In this document: piece by piece, positions 20,667 to 31,650 of the stretch | Layout of the letters: every line of letters starts with the position of its first letter | How positions within the stretch are numbered: position 1 is the stretch's first letter | The notes under the pieces: generated by a model | Seen by the model: the letters and a program-made list of their open reading frames with translations, nothing else | What the model was told of the DNA's origin: nothing | The model's database searches: none | Source of the DNA: Gammaproteobacteria bacterium | GTDB lineage: Bacteria > Pseudomonadota > Gammaproteobacteria > Steroidobacterales > GCA-2729495 | DNA length: 64,000 nt | Direction: 5' to 3' | NCBI GenBank assembly: GCA_016874095.1 | Contig: VGVH01000010.1 | Span: forward strand, 1-64,000 | Program-made: the position numbers and the translations under genes

Positions 20667-21320
20667 TCAGCGACTGCCCGGCAGCTCCCGCAACAGGCGC
20701 TCCGCAGCGCGGCTGGCCACGGTGACCAGCGGCGCCGGGTTCTCGGTCGCAGAGTCATAGGCATAGTTCAGCTCGCCGCCGCCCTCCCAGGCAACCGCGC
20801 CGGTGTGCGAGTCCCAGACCTGCAGGAACACGCGGAGATTGGCCTGCTTGGTGTCCATGAGGCGCAGCCCGAAGAAGCTCAGCCTGCTCCGCGACAGCTG
20901 CTGGAAATCTGCAAGGCTCAACTGGACCAGATAGCGAACACCCCCGACTTCGCCCACACGCTTCAGCACCGAACCCTCGAGGATGCCGGTCTCGAGGTAG
21001 TCGCGGTACATGCTCTTGTAGTCCTGATCGAGGTCGGCCGCGTTGACGTCGCTCAGGATGCTCGGCAGCGGGACGATCTTGACGCCGGGCCTGGCGTCGC
21101 CCAGCGCACGGGCGAAAGCCTGCGCCAGCGCCTGCTTGTCGGCCTCGCGCCCGGTTGCCGCCGCGGGCGTGAGGAACCCGACGCCACCGGTTTCGAGATC
21201 GGTCGCGCCCAGGGACAGGTTGCTCGACTGCACCTCGTGGCGCGTTTGCTGGCCGATGCCGCAGGCGCCCAAGGCCGCGGTCGCCACGAGCAGACAGAGC
21301 AGACGCCAGGTGCGGGGCAT
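20667..21320 (-). CDS. Predicted lipoprotein of unknown function
   Basis: MPRTWRLLCLLVATAALGACGIGQQTRHEVQ lipobox; co-directional with the cluster. Confidence 0.8.
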   Translation of the reverse strand: MPRTWRLLCLLVATAALGACGIGQQTRHEVQSSNLSLGATDLETGGVGFLTPAAATGREADKQALAQAFARALGDARPGVKIVPLPSILSDVNAADLDQDYKSMYRDYLETGILEGSVLKRVGEVGGVRYLVQLSLADFQQLSRSRLSFFGLRLMDTKQANLRVFLQVWDSHTGAVAWEGGGELNYAYDSATENPAPLVTVASRAAERLLRELPGSR

Positions 21321-21448
21321 CGATCATCACCATCGAACCGGGAAACCGGCGTCATTCTGCCATCAATCGGCTGCGTCACGGGGCGCCCTGCGCCGTCATG
21401 CGACCATCTGGTAGCATCACAGCCTCGCGGATTCCCACGGGGCCCGAC

Positions 21449-21916
21449 ATGGCGCTTGCCGATGCAAAGGCCGATCTCGAGGCGAAGATCGGCCAGGAAA
21501 TATTCGTCAGCGACTGGCTGACCATCACCCAGGACATGGTCAACGCGTTCGCGGCGGCGACGCGGGATTACCAGTGGATACACGTGAATCCCGAACGGGC
21601 GAAGACAGAGTCCCCGTACCGCGCGACGATCGCACACGGCTACTTCACCCTGTCGCTGTACCCCTACCTCCGCGACATGGTGAACGAATCGAAGCCGATG
21701 TTTCCCGGCGTGCGCAGCACGATCAACTATGGAATCAACAAGCTCCGGTTCCCGAACGCGGTGGCCGTCGGCAGCCGCATCCGTGCCCGCTGCAAGCTCC
21801 TCGGCGTCGAGGACGTCAAGAACAGCCTGCAGATCACCGAGGAATTCACCGCCGAAATCGACGGTCAGTCGCGGCCCGGCTGCGTCGCCGAATGCGTCAT
21901 GCGGCTTTATTTCTGA
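21449..21916 (+). CDS. MaoC-family dehydratase
   Basis: SDWLTITQDMVNAFAAATRDYQWIHVNPERAKTESPYRATIAHGYFTLSLYP. Confidence 0.9.
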   Translation: MALADAKADLEAKIGQEIFVSDWLTITQDMVNAFAAATRDYQWIHVNPERAKTESPYRATIAHGYFTLSLYPYLRDMVNESKPMFPGVRSTINYGINKLRFPNAVAVGSRIRARCKLLGVEDVKNSLQITEEFTAEIDGQSRPGCVAECVMRLYF

Positions 21917-21927
21917 GCGAGGCAGTC

Positions 21928-22692
21928 ATGAGCGATGCACCCCTGATCATCGAGCGCAACGGCGCGATCCTCACGCTGACGATCAACCGCCCCGACAAGC
22001 GCAACGCGCTGTCGCTGGCGCTGCTCGACGACATCGGCAAGACGCTGGCACGCCATGCGGATGACGACGGCATCCTGGCGGCGGTGGTCACCGCCGCGGG
22101 CGACAAGTGCTTCGCCGCCGGCGGCGACCTGCAGGAGCTCGACGGGGTCCGCAGCGAAGCCGATGCGCGCACCATGAGCAAGCGCGGCCGCGCCGCACTC
22201 GACAAGCTGCGCACCTTTCCGGTTCCGGTGATTGCCGCGCTGAACGGTCACGCGCTCGGCGGCGGAGCGGAACTCGCACTCGCCTGCGACCTGCGCGTTG
22301 CTGCACCGCACGCCGAGATCGGCTTCCTGCAGGGACAGCTTGCCGTGACGACAGCCTGGGGCGGCGGCATCGACCTCGCCCTCACCATCGGCGATCGCCA
22401 GGCCCTGCGCATGCTGTCCACCAGCGCGAAGCTCGAGGCATCACGCGCGCAGGACATCGGCCTGGTCGACTGGGTCTGCGCCCCCGGCCAGCCGCTCGAC
22501 GCCTGCGTGCGTACCTTCCTCAAGCCCTACCTCGCGCGCACGCGCGCGGTGCTCGTCGGCTTCAAGGCGCAGACCTCCGTGCATCGACGCAAGGTGCACG
22601 CTGAACGCGCCGCAGTCGAGCAAGAGCATTTCGTGCGCACCTGGACGCACGCGGATCACTGGGCGGCGGTGGCGGCAGCGAAGAAGGGCTGA
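21928..22692 (+). CDS. Enoyl-CoA hydratase/isomerase family protein
   Basis: LTINRPDKRNALSLALLDDIG, CFAAGGDLQELDGV, ALNGHALGGGAELALACDLRVA. Confidence 0.9.
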   Translation: MSDAPLIIERNGAILTLTINRPDKRNALSLALLDDIGKTLARHADDDGILAAVVTAAGDKCFAAGGDLQELDGVRSEADARTMSKRGRAALDKLRTFPVPVIAALNGHALGGGAELALACDLRVAAPHAEIGFLQGQLAVTTAWGGGIDLALTIGDRQALRMLSTSAKLEASRAQDIGLVDWVCAPGQPLDACVRTFLKPYLARTRAVLVGFKAQTSVHRRKVHAERAAVEQEHFVRTWTHADHWAAVAAAKKG

Positions 22693-22745
22693 TACCGGCC
22701 GTTGCCGACCGGCGCTGGCGGAAACAGCCGCCCAGGCAGGCAGCC

Positions 22746-24407
22746 TCAGCGCAACGCGCGGCGCAGGATCTTCCCGACGTTCGACTTCGGCAGCGTGTCG
22801 CGGAACTCGATGTGCTTCGGCACCTTGAACGGCGTAAGCCCTGCGCGGCAGTGGGCGCGGATGTCGTCGGCGGTAGCCGACTGCCCCGGCTGCAGCACGA
22901 TGAATACCTTTACTGCTTCGCCCGTGTTCTGGTCGGGCACGCCAATGCAGGCGGCTTCGAGCACGGCCGGGTGGCGCATCACCACGTTCTCGATCTCGTT
23001 CGGGTAGGCCTTGAGGCCTGACACGGCGATCATGTCCTTCTTGCGGTCGACGATGCGGAGGTAACCCTGCTCGTCCATCACGGCGATGTCGCCGGTGCGC
23101 AGCCAGCCATCCGGCGTGAAGGCCGTTGCCGATGCGCCGTTGTTGCCCCAGTAGCCGCGCATGACCTGCGGGCCCTTTACGCAGAGCTCGCCTGGCTGAC
23201 CGAGCGGCGCGTCGCGGCCCTCGTCGTCGCGCAGCACGACGTCGGTGCTCGGATACGGCAGTCCGATCGAGCCGGTGTACGCCGTTATCGTCGGCGGATT
23301 CGAGGTAACGACCGGCGATGCCTCCGACAGGCCATAACCCTCGAGCACCGTGCCGCCCGTCACTTCGGCCCAGCGCTTCGCCGTCGCTTCCATGACCGCC
23401 ATGCCACCGGCCGACGTGAGCTTCAAGTGGGAGAAGTCGACGGTGGCGACGTCGGGATGATTCGCCAGGTGCTGATAGAGCGTGTTGACACCGGTCATCA
23501 CGGTGAACGGCCAGCGTCGCAGCTCGCGGATGAAACCCTTCAGGTCGCGCGGATCGGTGATGAGGACGTTGAGCCCGCCGATGTCCGTGTAACAGAAGCA
23601 GTTACAGGTGAGTGCGTATACGTGGTAGAGCGGCAGCGCAGTGATGACGATCTCCTGACCGCGGACGACGTAGCCGCCGAACCAGGTGTTGCACTGGCGT
23701 ATGTTCGCGACCAGGTTGCCGTGGCTCAGCATCGCACCGCGCGACAGGCCCGTGGTGCCGCCGGTGTATTGCAGGCAGGCCAGATCGGAACTGCCGAGCG
23801 CGACGGGCTGACAGGAGAATCCGTGCGCGATGGCTGAACGGAATCGGACAGCTGCCGGCAGTCGCCAGGGCTTCACCAGCCGGCGCAGGTGCCGCACGGC
23901 GAAATTGACCAGCGGTCCCTTCGGAAAGCCGAGCAGGTCGCCGATACCCGTCACCACGATGTGCTCGACGGCCGTGCCGGGCAGCGCCTGCTCGAGCACG
24001 GCCGCTGCATTCTCCACGATGACGATCGCGCGGGCTCCCGCATCCTTGAGCTGGTGCGAGAGCTCCGCTGCGGTGTACAGCGGATTCACGTTCACGGCGA
24101 CCATGCCGGCGCGCAGGATGCCGTACAACACCACGGGGAATTGCAGGAGGTTCGGCAGCATGATCGCCACGCGGTCGCCGCGCTGGAGTTTCAGGCCCTG
24201 CTGCAGATACGCCGCAAACTGCCGCGACAGCCGGTCAAGTTCGGCGAAAGTGATCGTGCGGCCGAAACTCGCGAAAGCCGGTCGGTCCGCGTAAAGCGCG
24301 ACCGCCTCCTCCAGCATGCGCGCCAGGCTGTCGTCGGGCGCGACTTCGATCTCCGCCGGCACACCCGGCGGGTAGTTCGCGAGCCAGGGACGCGCGGTTG
24401 CCGTCAT
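22746..24407 (-). CDS. fadD: Long-chain acyl-CoA synthetase (AMP-dependent synthetase/ligase)
   Basis: LQYTGGTTGLSRGAMLSHGNLVAN; GYGLSEASPVVTSNPP; GWLRTGDIAVMDEQGYLRIVDRKKDMIAVSGLKAYPNEIE. Confidence 0.9.
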   Translation of the reverse strand: MTATARPWLANYPPGVPAEIEVAPDDSLARMLEEAVALYADRPAFASFGRTITFAELDRLSRQFAAYLQQGLKLQRGDRVAIMLPNLLQFPVVLYGILRAGMVAVNVNPLYTAAELSHQLKDAGARAIVIVENAAAVLEQALPGTAVEHIVVTGIGDLLGFPKGPLVNFAVRHLRRLVKPWRLPAAVRFRSAIAHGFSCQPVALGSSDLACLQYTGGTTGLSRGAMLSHGNLVANIRQCNTWFGGYVVRGQEIVITALPLYHVYALTCNCFCYTDIGGLNVLITDPRDLKGFIRELRRWPFTVMTGVNTLYQHLANHPDVATVDFSHLKLTSAGGMAVMEATAKRWAEVTGGTVLEGYGLSEASPVVTSNPPTITAYTGSIGLPYPSTDVVLRDDEGRDAPLGQPGELCVKGPQVMRGYWGNNGASATAFTPDGWLRTGDIAVMDEQGYLRIVDRKKDMIAVSGLKAYPNEIENVVMRHPAVLEAACIGVPDQNTGEAVKVFIVLQPGQSATADDIRAHCRAGLTPFKVPKHIEFRDTLPKSNVGKILRRALR

Positions 24408-24411
24408 GCGT

Positions 24412-26478
<2,067 letters not shown>

Positions 26479-26635
26479 GGCGGCCCCATTTCAGGCGCTA
26501 AGCGGGCGTGATGCCATTGTGGCACCGACGACCCCGGCCGCGCTGCAGGTCCTGCATCCGGAACCCCGGTGCCCCGCGAATGGCATAATTGCGGTTGATT
26601 CCCCCGGCCCAGGCAAACGACCCCGAAGGCACCCA

Positions 26636-28894
26636 GTGGCACGCTCCCGAATCCCCCACTTCTACCGCATGTCCCCCGCCGAGCGCGTGCGGGCGGTACA
26701 CGACCTCGGCCTGCTGAGCGACGGCGACTTCGACCGCCTGTCCAAGGGCACGGCGACGCTCGACATCAGTGCCGCGGACAAGATGATCGAGAACGTGATT
26801 GGCGTGCTCGGCATGCCCATCGGGCTGGGCCTGAACTTCCTGATCAATGGCCGGGAGTACGTGGTACCGCTGGCCGTGGAGGAGCCGTCCATTGTCGCGG
26901 GCCTGAGTGCCGCTGCCAAGATGGCGCGGGCCTCCGGGGGCTACACCGCCACCTCCACGCCGCCGATCCTCATCGGCCAGATCCAGGTGATCGACGTACC
27001 GGACATGGCGCGCGCCATGGCGGCTTTGCGCGACCGGCAACAGGAGATCCTCGACCTCGCCAACAGCTTCCACCCGCGGATGGTGGCCCGCGGCGGCGGC
27101 GCCGTGGACATCGAGGTCCGCAGCTACCCGATGGCGAGCACGGACGGGGAAATGCTGATCCTGCACCTGCTCGTCGATACGCGAGACGCGATGGGCGCAA
27201 ACCTCGTCAATGGCATGTGCGAGGGCGTGGCGTCGCTGGTCGAGACGATCACCGAAGGCCAGGTGTTCCTGCGCATCCTCTCGAACCTGGCCGACCGGGC
27301 GCTCGCCCGCGCCGAGGTGACGCTGCCACCGTCCGCACTGGCCGGCAAAGGCTACTCGGGCGAGCGGGTGCGCGACGGCATCGTCATCGCCGCCGACTTC
27401 GCCTGCGTCGACCCTTACCGTGCGACGACGCACAACAAGGGAATCATGAACGGCATAGACGCCGTCGCTCTCGCGACCGGCAACGACTGGCGCGCGATCG
27501 AAGCGGGAGCGCATGCCTACGCCGCGCGCCAGGGCCGCTACACCTCGCTGACGCAATGGTGGCGCGATGAGGCCGGCAACCTGCGCGGGCGCATCGAGCT
27601 GCCGATGAAGGTCGGCATAGTCGGCGGGCCGCTCGAGTCGAACCCCGGCGTGGCGATGAACCTGCGCATACTCGGCGTGAAGTCCGGCCAGGAACTCGCC
27701 GAGGTCATGGCAGCGGTAGGCCTTGCGCAGAATTTCGCCGCATTGCGCGCGCTGGCTACCGACGGCATCCAGGTCGGGCACATGACGCTGCATGCACGCA
27801 GCGTCGTCAAGGCAGCAGGCACACCGCCCGAACTCTTCGACGAAGTCCTGGAGCGGCTGCTGCGCGACGGCGATATCAAGGTATGGAAAGCAGAGCAGCT
27901 GCTGGCCGAGGTGAAGGCGCAGCATTTGCCCGGCGCCGGCGCCATACAGCCGGCCAAGCTCGACGCGGAACTCGGCGTCGGCTACGGCAAGGTGATCCTG
28001 CTGGGCGAGCATGCGGTCGTGTACGGACGGCATGCGATGGCCGTGCCACTGCCGCTCACGACGCGCGCGGTCGTCGACGACGCCGGCAAGGGCGTCGAAC
28101 TGCTGATCCCGCGCTGGGGGGTGGAATACCAGCTGGCCAAGCCGCCCGAGCAGCGCCGTTCCTTCGAGCGCGCCGCTGGCGTCATACTTGACCGGCTCGG
28201 ATTGACCGATCGCAACCTGCGCATCGAGGTGTTCCCCGACGTACCGCGGGGCATGGGCCTCGGCGGATCGGCAGCGATTGCCGTGGCGATCATCCGCGCG
28301 CTGGACCGCCACTTCGCCCTGAAGCTGAGCGATGAACAGGTCAATGATCTGGCCTATCTGTCGGAGGAAATCGCCCACGGCAGCCCGAGCGGCATCGACA
28401 ACACGCTCGCGACCTACGGCAAGCCGCTGGTGTACCGGCGCGGCGCGCCACCACTGGTGGAGCCGCTGGCCCTGCGCTCGCCGCTGCACCTGGTCATCGG
28501 GATGACGGCCGCCGAGGGCCTCACCGCGAAAACGGTCGGCCACGTGCGAGAGGCCCGCGAGCGCAACCCGCGGCTCTACGAGAAGATATTCGACGACATC
28601 GACGCGCTGGTGCTGCAGTCGGTTGCCGCGCTACGCGACGACGACATCGCGGCCCTGGGCGAGCTGATGAATGTCTGCCAGGGCCTGCTGAACGCGCTGC
28701 AGGTCTCCACGCCGGAGCTGGAGCGGCTGATCGGCATCGCCCGCGAAGCCGGCGCGCTGGGCGCGAAGCTGACGGGCGGCGGCGGCGGCGGCGCGATGGT
28801 CGCGCTGTGCGCGGGCGATACCAGCCGCGTGCAGCAGGCGATCGAGCGGCAGGGTTTCCGCGCCATCGCGGTCGTCGCTGGCGGTGATTCATGA
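26636..28894 (+). CDS. Fusion: class II (degradative-type) HMG-CoA reductase + mevalonate kinase
   Basis: HMGR: SRIPHFYRMSPAERV, ENVIGVLGMPIGLGLNFLINGREYVVPLAVEEPSIVAGLSAAAKMARASGGYTA. MK (GHMP): GYGKVILLGEHAVVYGRHAMAVPLP, VPRGMGLGGSAAIAVAIIRALD, LTGGGGGGAMVALC. No stop between domains; GTG start chosen. Confidence 0.9.
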   Translation: MARSRIPHFYRMSPAERVRAVHDLGLLSDGDFDRLSKGTATLDISAADKMIENVIGVLGMPIGLGLNFLINGREYVVPLAVEEPSIVAGLSAAAKMARASGGYTATSTPPILIGQIQVIDVPDMARAMAALRDRQQEILDLANSFHPRMVARGGGAVDIEVRSYPMASTDGEMLILHLLVDTRDAMGANLVNGMCEGVASLVETITEGQVFLRILSNLADRALARAEVTLPPSALAGKGYSGERVRDGIVIAADFACVDPYRATTHNKGIMNGIDAVALATGNDWRAIEAGAHAYAARQGRYTSLTQWWRDEAGNLRGRIELPMKVGIVGGPLESNPGVAMNLRILGVKSGQELAEVMAAVGLAQNFAALRALATDGIQVGHMTLHARSVVKAAGTPPELFDEVLERLLRDGDIKVWKAEQLLAEVKAQHLPGAGAIQPAKLDAELGVGYGKVILLGEHAVVYGRHAMAVPLPLTTRAVVDDAGKGVELLIPRWGVEYQLAKPPEQRRSFERAAGVILDRLGLTDRNLRIEVFPDVPRGMGLGGSAAIAVAIIRALDRHFALKLSDEQVNDLAYLSEEIAHGSPSGIDNTLATYGKPLVYRRGAPPLVEPLALRSPLHLVIGMTAAEGLTAKTVGHVREARERNPRLYEKIFDDIDALVLQSVAALRDDDIAALGELMNVCQGLLNALQVSTPELERLIGIAREAGALGAKLTGGGGGGAMVALCAGDTSRVQQAIERQGFRAIAVVAGGDS

Positions 28895-29469
28895 GCGCAC
28901 TCAGCGCACCTGGCAACCGGCCTGCCGACCGCCTGATCCTCGTGGACAGCCAAGACCGGGAGATCGGCTCGCTATCCAAGGAGGAGTGCCACGCCGGCAG
29001 CGGCATCCTGCACCGCGCGTTCTCGATCTTCCTTTTCGACCCGCGGGGCCGCGTACTGCTGCAGCAGCGCAGCGCCGAGAAACCGCTGTGGCCGCTGTAC
29101 TGGTCAAACAGCTGCTGCAGCCACCCGCGCGAAGGCGAGCCGGTGGAAGCAGCGGTGCGCCGCCGCGTGCGCGAGGAGCTGGCTCTCAGCTGCCAGCCGC
29201 GCTTCCTCTACAAGTTCGAATACCACGCGCGCTTCACCGATGTAGGGGCGGAGCACGAGCTCTGCTGGGTCTACGCGGGATTCGTCGACCAGGCCCCGGT
29301 TGCCGATCCCGCCGAGGTCGCCGCCCTGCGATTCGTGAGTCCGGCCGAACTGGGCGCCGAAGCCGCCGCCCAACCCGAAAGGCTCACGCCCTGGCTGAAA
29401 CTGGAGTGGGCCGAGATTGCAGCCAGGCACCTGCACGGCATCGAAGCTGCCAATCCGGGTGCGCGCTAG
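28891..29469 (+). CDS. idi: Isopentenyl-diphosphate delta-isomerase, type 1 (Nudix)
   Basis: LHRAFSIFLFDPRGRVLLQQRSAEKPLWPLYWSNSCCSHPREGEPVEAAVRRRVREEL; ATGA overlap with HMGR-MK. Confidence 0.92.
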   Translation: MSALSAPGNRPADRLILVDSQDREIGSLSKEECHAGSGILHRAFSIFLFDPRGRVLLQQRSAEKPLWPLYWSNSCCSHPREGEPVEAAVRRRVREELALSCQPRFLYKFEYHARFTDVGAEHELCWVYAGFVDQAPVADPAEVAALRFVSPAELGAEAAAQPERLTPWLKLEWAEIAARHLHGIEAANPGAR

Positions 29470-30278
29470 TGGGCACGGTCGTCGTCACCGGCAGCAGCAA
29501 GGGCATCGGCCGTGGCCTTGCCACGGAGTTCATCCGCCGCGGACACGATGTCGTCGTCACCGCGCGCGACCCGATCCAGGTTGAACAGGCCGCGCAGGAG
29601 CTTACGGCGCTCGGGCCCGGCCGCGCCACCGGCGTGGTCTGCGATGTCACGAAGAAGAGCGACGTCGAGGCGCTGTGGCAGGCGGCGGTGCGGACTTTCG
29701 GGCGGGTCGACTGGTGGATCAACAATGCAGGCCATGCCGACGCACAGTGGAACGTGCACGAGATGCCGGAGCCTGCGGTGCACAAGCTCATCGACGGCAA
29801 CTTCAAGGGCACCATCTTCGGCAGCCAGGTCGCCGCGCTGGGCATGCGCGCACAGGGGTCAGGCGCCTTGTACAACATGCTTGGCGGCTCCTTCGGCGGC
29901 GGACGAGTGACGCCGAACATGGGCGTCTACAGTTCCACCAAGGCAGCGGTGTGGAAACTCACCCAGTACCTTGTTGCGGAGAACAAGGGCACCGGCGTAC
30001 TGGTCGGCAGCATCAGTCCCGGCATGCTGATCAGCGACAACTGGTTTCAACAGCAGAAGCAGATGACACCGGAGGAATGGGTGAAGATCCGTCCGTTCCT
30101 GAACATCCTCTGCGACCACGTCGACACGGCTGCGCCCTGGCTGGTCGAGCAGGTGCTCGCGAATCGCGAGAGCGGCAAGCGCATTGCCTGGCTCACCAAT
30201 GGCAAGATCACCGGCCGGTTCTTCGACGCCTACGTCCTGCGCCGCAAGCGGGATCTGTTCAGCCGCTACGGCCTGTAG
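29469..30278 (+). CDS. SDR-family oxidoreductase
   Basis: GTG start VGTVVVTGSSKGIGRGLATEFIRRGHDVVVTARD; GVYSSTKAAVWKLTQYL (YxxxK); overlaps idi stop by 1 nt. Confidence 0.85.
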   Translation: MGTVVVTGSSKGIGRGLATEFIRRGHDVVVTARDPIQVEQAAQELTALGPGRATGVVCDVTKKSDVEALWQAAVRTFGRVDWWINNAGHADAQWNVHEMPEPAVHKLIDGNFKGTIFGSQVAALGMRAQGSGALYNMLGGSFGGGRVTPNMGVYSSTKAAVWKLTQYLVAENKGTGVLVGSISPGMLISDNWFQQQKQMTPEEWVKIRPFLNILCDHVDTAAPWLVEQVLANRESGKRIAWLTNGKITGRFFDAYVLRRKRDLFSRYGL

Positions 30279-30296
30279 CCGCGGTGTCCGCGCCGC

Positions 30297-30687
30297 ATGA
30301 CTGAAGCGGCGCTCCTTTCCATCAGCGGCGCAAGACGCCGGCGCGGCGAGCGCACGACGCTTGCGGGCGTCAGCCTCGAAGTTGCGCCCGGCGAACTGGT
30401 CGCGCTGCTCGGCCCGAACGGCGCAGGCACTGACGCTCACCAACGTCGTGATCCTCGTCATGTCGGCCGTCGGCGGCAGCATGGTCCCGCGCTTCTTCAT
30501 GCCAGGCTGGCTGCAGACGCTCGGCTGGCTCACGCCCAACACCTGGGTGCTGGAAGCCTACGGCGGCGTCATGACACGCGGCGAATCCCTCGTCGGCGTC
30601 GCCTTCCCGCTGTGCCTGCTGGCGCTCGCCACCATCGGCTCGCTGCTCGTCGCGCAGGTTCTGGCGCGGCGGATGGCGCGGGATTAG
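30297..30687 (+). pseudogene. Collapsed ABC transporter: ATPase N-terminus (to Walker A GPNGAG) joined out of frame to ABC-2 permease C-terminus
   Basis: ISGARRRRGERTTLAGVSLEVAPGELVALLGPNGAG in one frame, then ALTLTNVVILVMSAVGGSMVPRFFMPGWLQTLGWLTPNTWVLEAYGG...ARRMARD in another. Confidence 0.8.
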
Positions 30688-30699
30688 AAGCAGGCCGCC

Positions 30700-31650
30700 C
30701 TAATCCTCGCGCAGCTCCGCCACCATCCACAGACCGCGTTCGCGCGGCTGCGCGGTGCGCCAGTCGCGCAGCAGCACGGCGCGCGCGGCGGTGAGGAAGC
30801 CGCGGATGCCGTGCCAGGCCCTGCGCGGGCGCGAGACCATCGCGCGGCTGTTCCAGGCGCTGGCGCCGCGCTCGCGCACGATCTCGCCGATCTCGCGATA
30901 GACGCCGAGCGCGGTGGCGACAGCCCAGGCCGAGCGCAGCGGCAGGTCAGCGAGACCGATGCGCGCAGAGGCGTAGTAGCGATCGGCTATGTCCAGCATT
31001 CGGCGCACGACCTGGGCCACACCCTCACGCTGAGCCGGATCCGCTGCGGCTCCGTCGGGCACTCCCGACTCGGCAAGCAGGGCTGCGGGCAGATAGCAGC
31101 GGCCGTTGGCAGCATCGTCCAGTACGTCACGCGCGATGTTGGTCAGTTGGAAGGCGATGCCGAGGTCGGCGGCACGCGCCAGCACGCGCGGCTCGCGCGC
31201 GCCCATTACGTAAGCCATCATCACGCCCACGACGCCGGCGACGCGATAGCAGTAGAGCAGCGTCTGCTCGATGTCGGCATAGGCGTCGCCCCGCACGTCC
31301 ATCGCGAAGCCTTCGAGCAGCTCGAGCGCATGGCGCTCGGGGATCGCGGATTCGCGTGCCACGCGCTGGAAGGCGGCGAATACCGGGTCATGCACGGCTT
31401 CGGCGTTGAACGCCGCCCTGGTCTGCGTGCGCAAGTTCTCGAGTCGCGCCTGGCGTTCCGCCGAACTCATGCTGAACGTGCCGAAGCCGAGGTCCTGTCC
31501 GTCGATCTGGTCGTCACAGTGGCGGCACCAGGCGTAGAGCATCCAGGCGCGCTCACGGGTCGCGGTGTCGAAGAGCGACGCTGCCGTCGCGAAGCTCTTC
31601 GAGCCGCGGCGGATCATCTCGTGGCTCAGGTCGACGATTGGGTCGCTCAT
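30700..31650 (-). CDS. crtB: Phytoene/squalene synthase family protein
   Basis: SKSFATAASLFDTATRERAWMLYAWCRHCDDQIDG; AYVMGARE; GIAFQLTNIARDVLDDAANGRCYLP. Confidence 0.92.
   Translation of the reverse strand: MSDPIVDLSHEMIRRGSKSFATAASLFDTATRERAWMLYAWCRHCDDQIDGQDLGFGTFSMSSAERQARLENLRTQTRAAFNAEAVHDPVFAAFQRVARESAIPERHALELLEGFAMDVRGDAYADIEQTLLYCYRVAGVVGVMMAYVMGAREPRVLARAADLGIAFQLTNIARDVLDDAANGRCYLPAALLAESGVPDGAAADPAQREGVAQVVRRMLDIADRYYASARIGLADLPLRSAWAVATALGVYREIGEIVRERGASAWNSRAMVSRPRRAWHGIRGFLTAARAVLLRDWRTAQPRERGLWMVAELRED

Noticed and set aside
9391-21320. Type VI secretion or T6SS phospho-regulation locus
   Set aside because: Kinase and FHA domains are present, but no Tss/Hcp/VgrG/ClpV or PppA-like phosphatase is found.
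9391-21320. Zorya anti-phage system
   Set aside because: A MotA-like protein is present, but no ZorB with OmpA/PG-binding domain and no ZorC/D/E helicase or nuclease.
26498-28543. 681-aa - strand ORF opposite HMGR-MK
   Set aside because: Antisense shadow of a clear HMGR-mevalonate kinase gene; no recognisable motif.
30361-30687. 108-aa ORF as an intact small membrane protein
   Set aside because: Sequence from ALTLTNVV onward is a permease C-terminus; the preceding residues are a shifted frame of the ATPase start.
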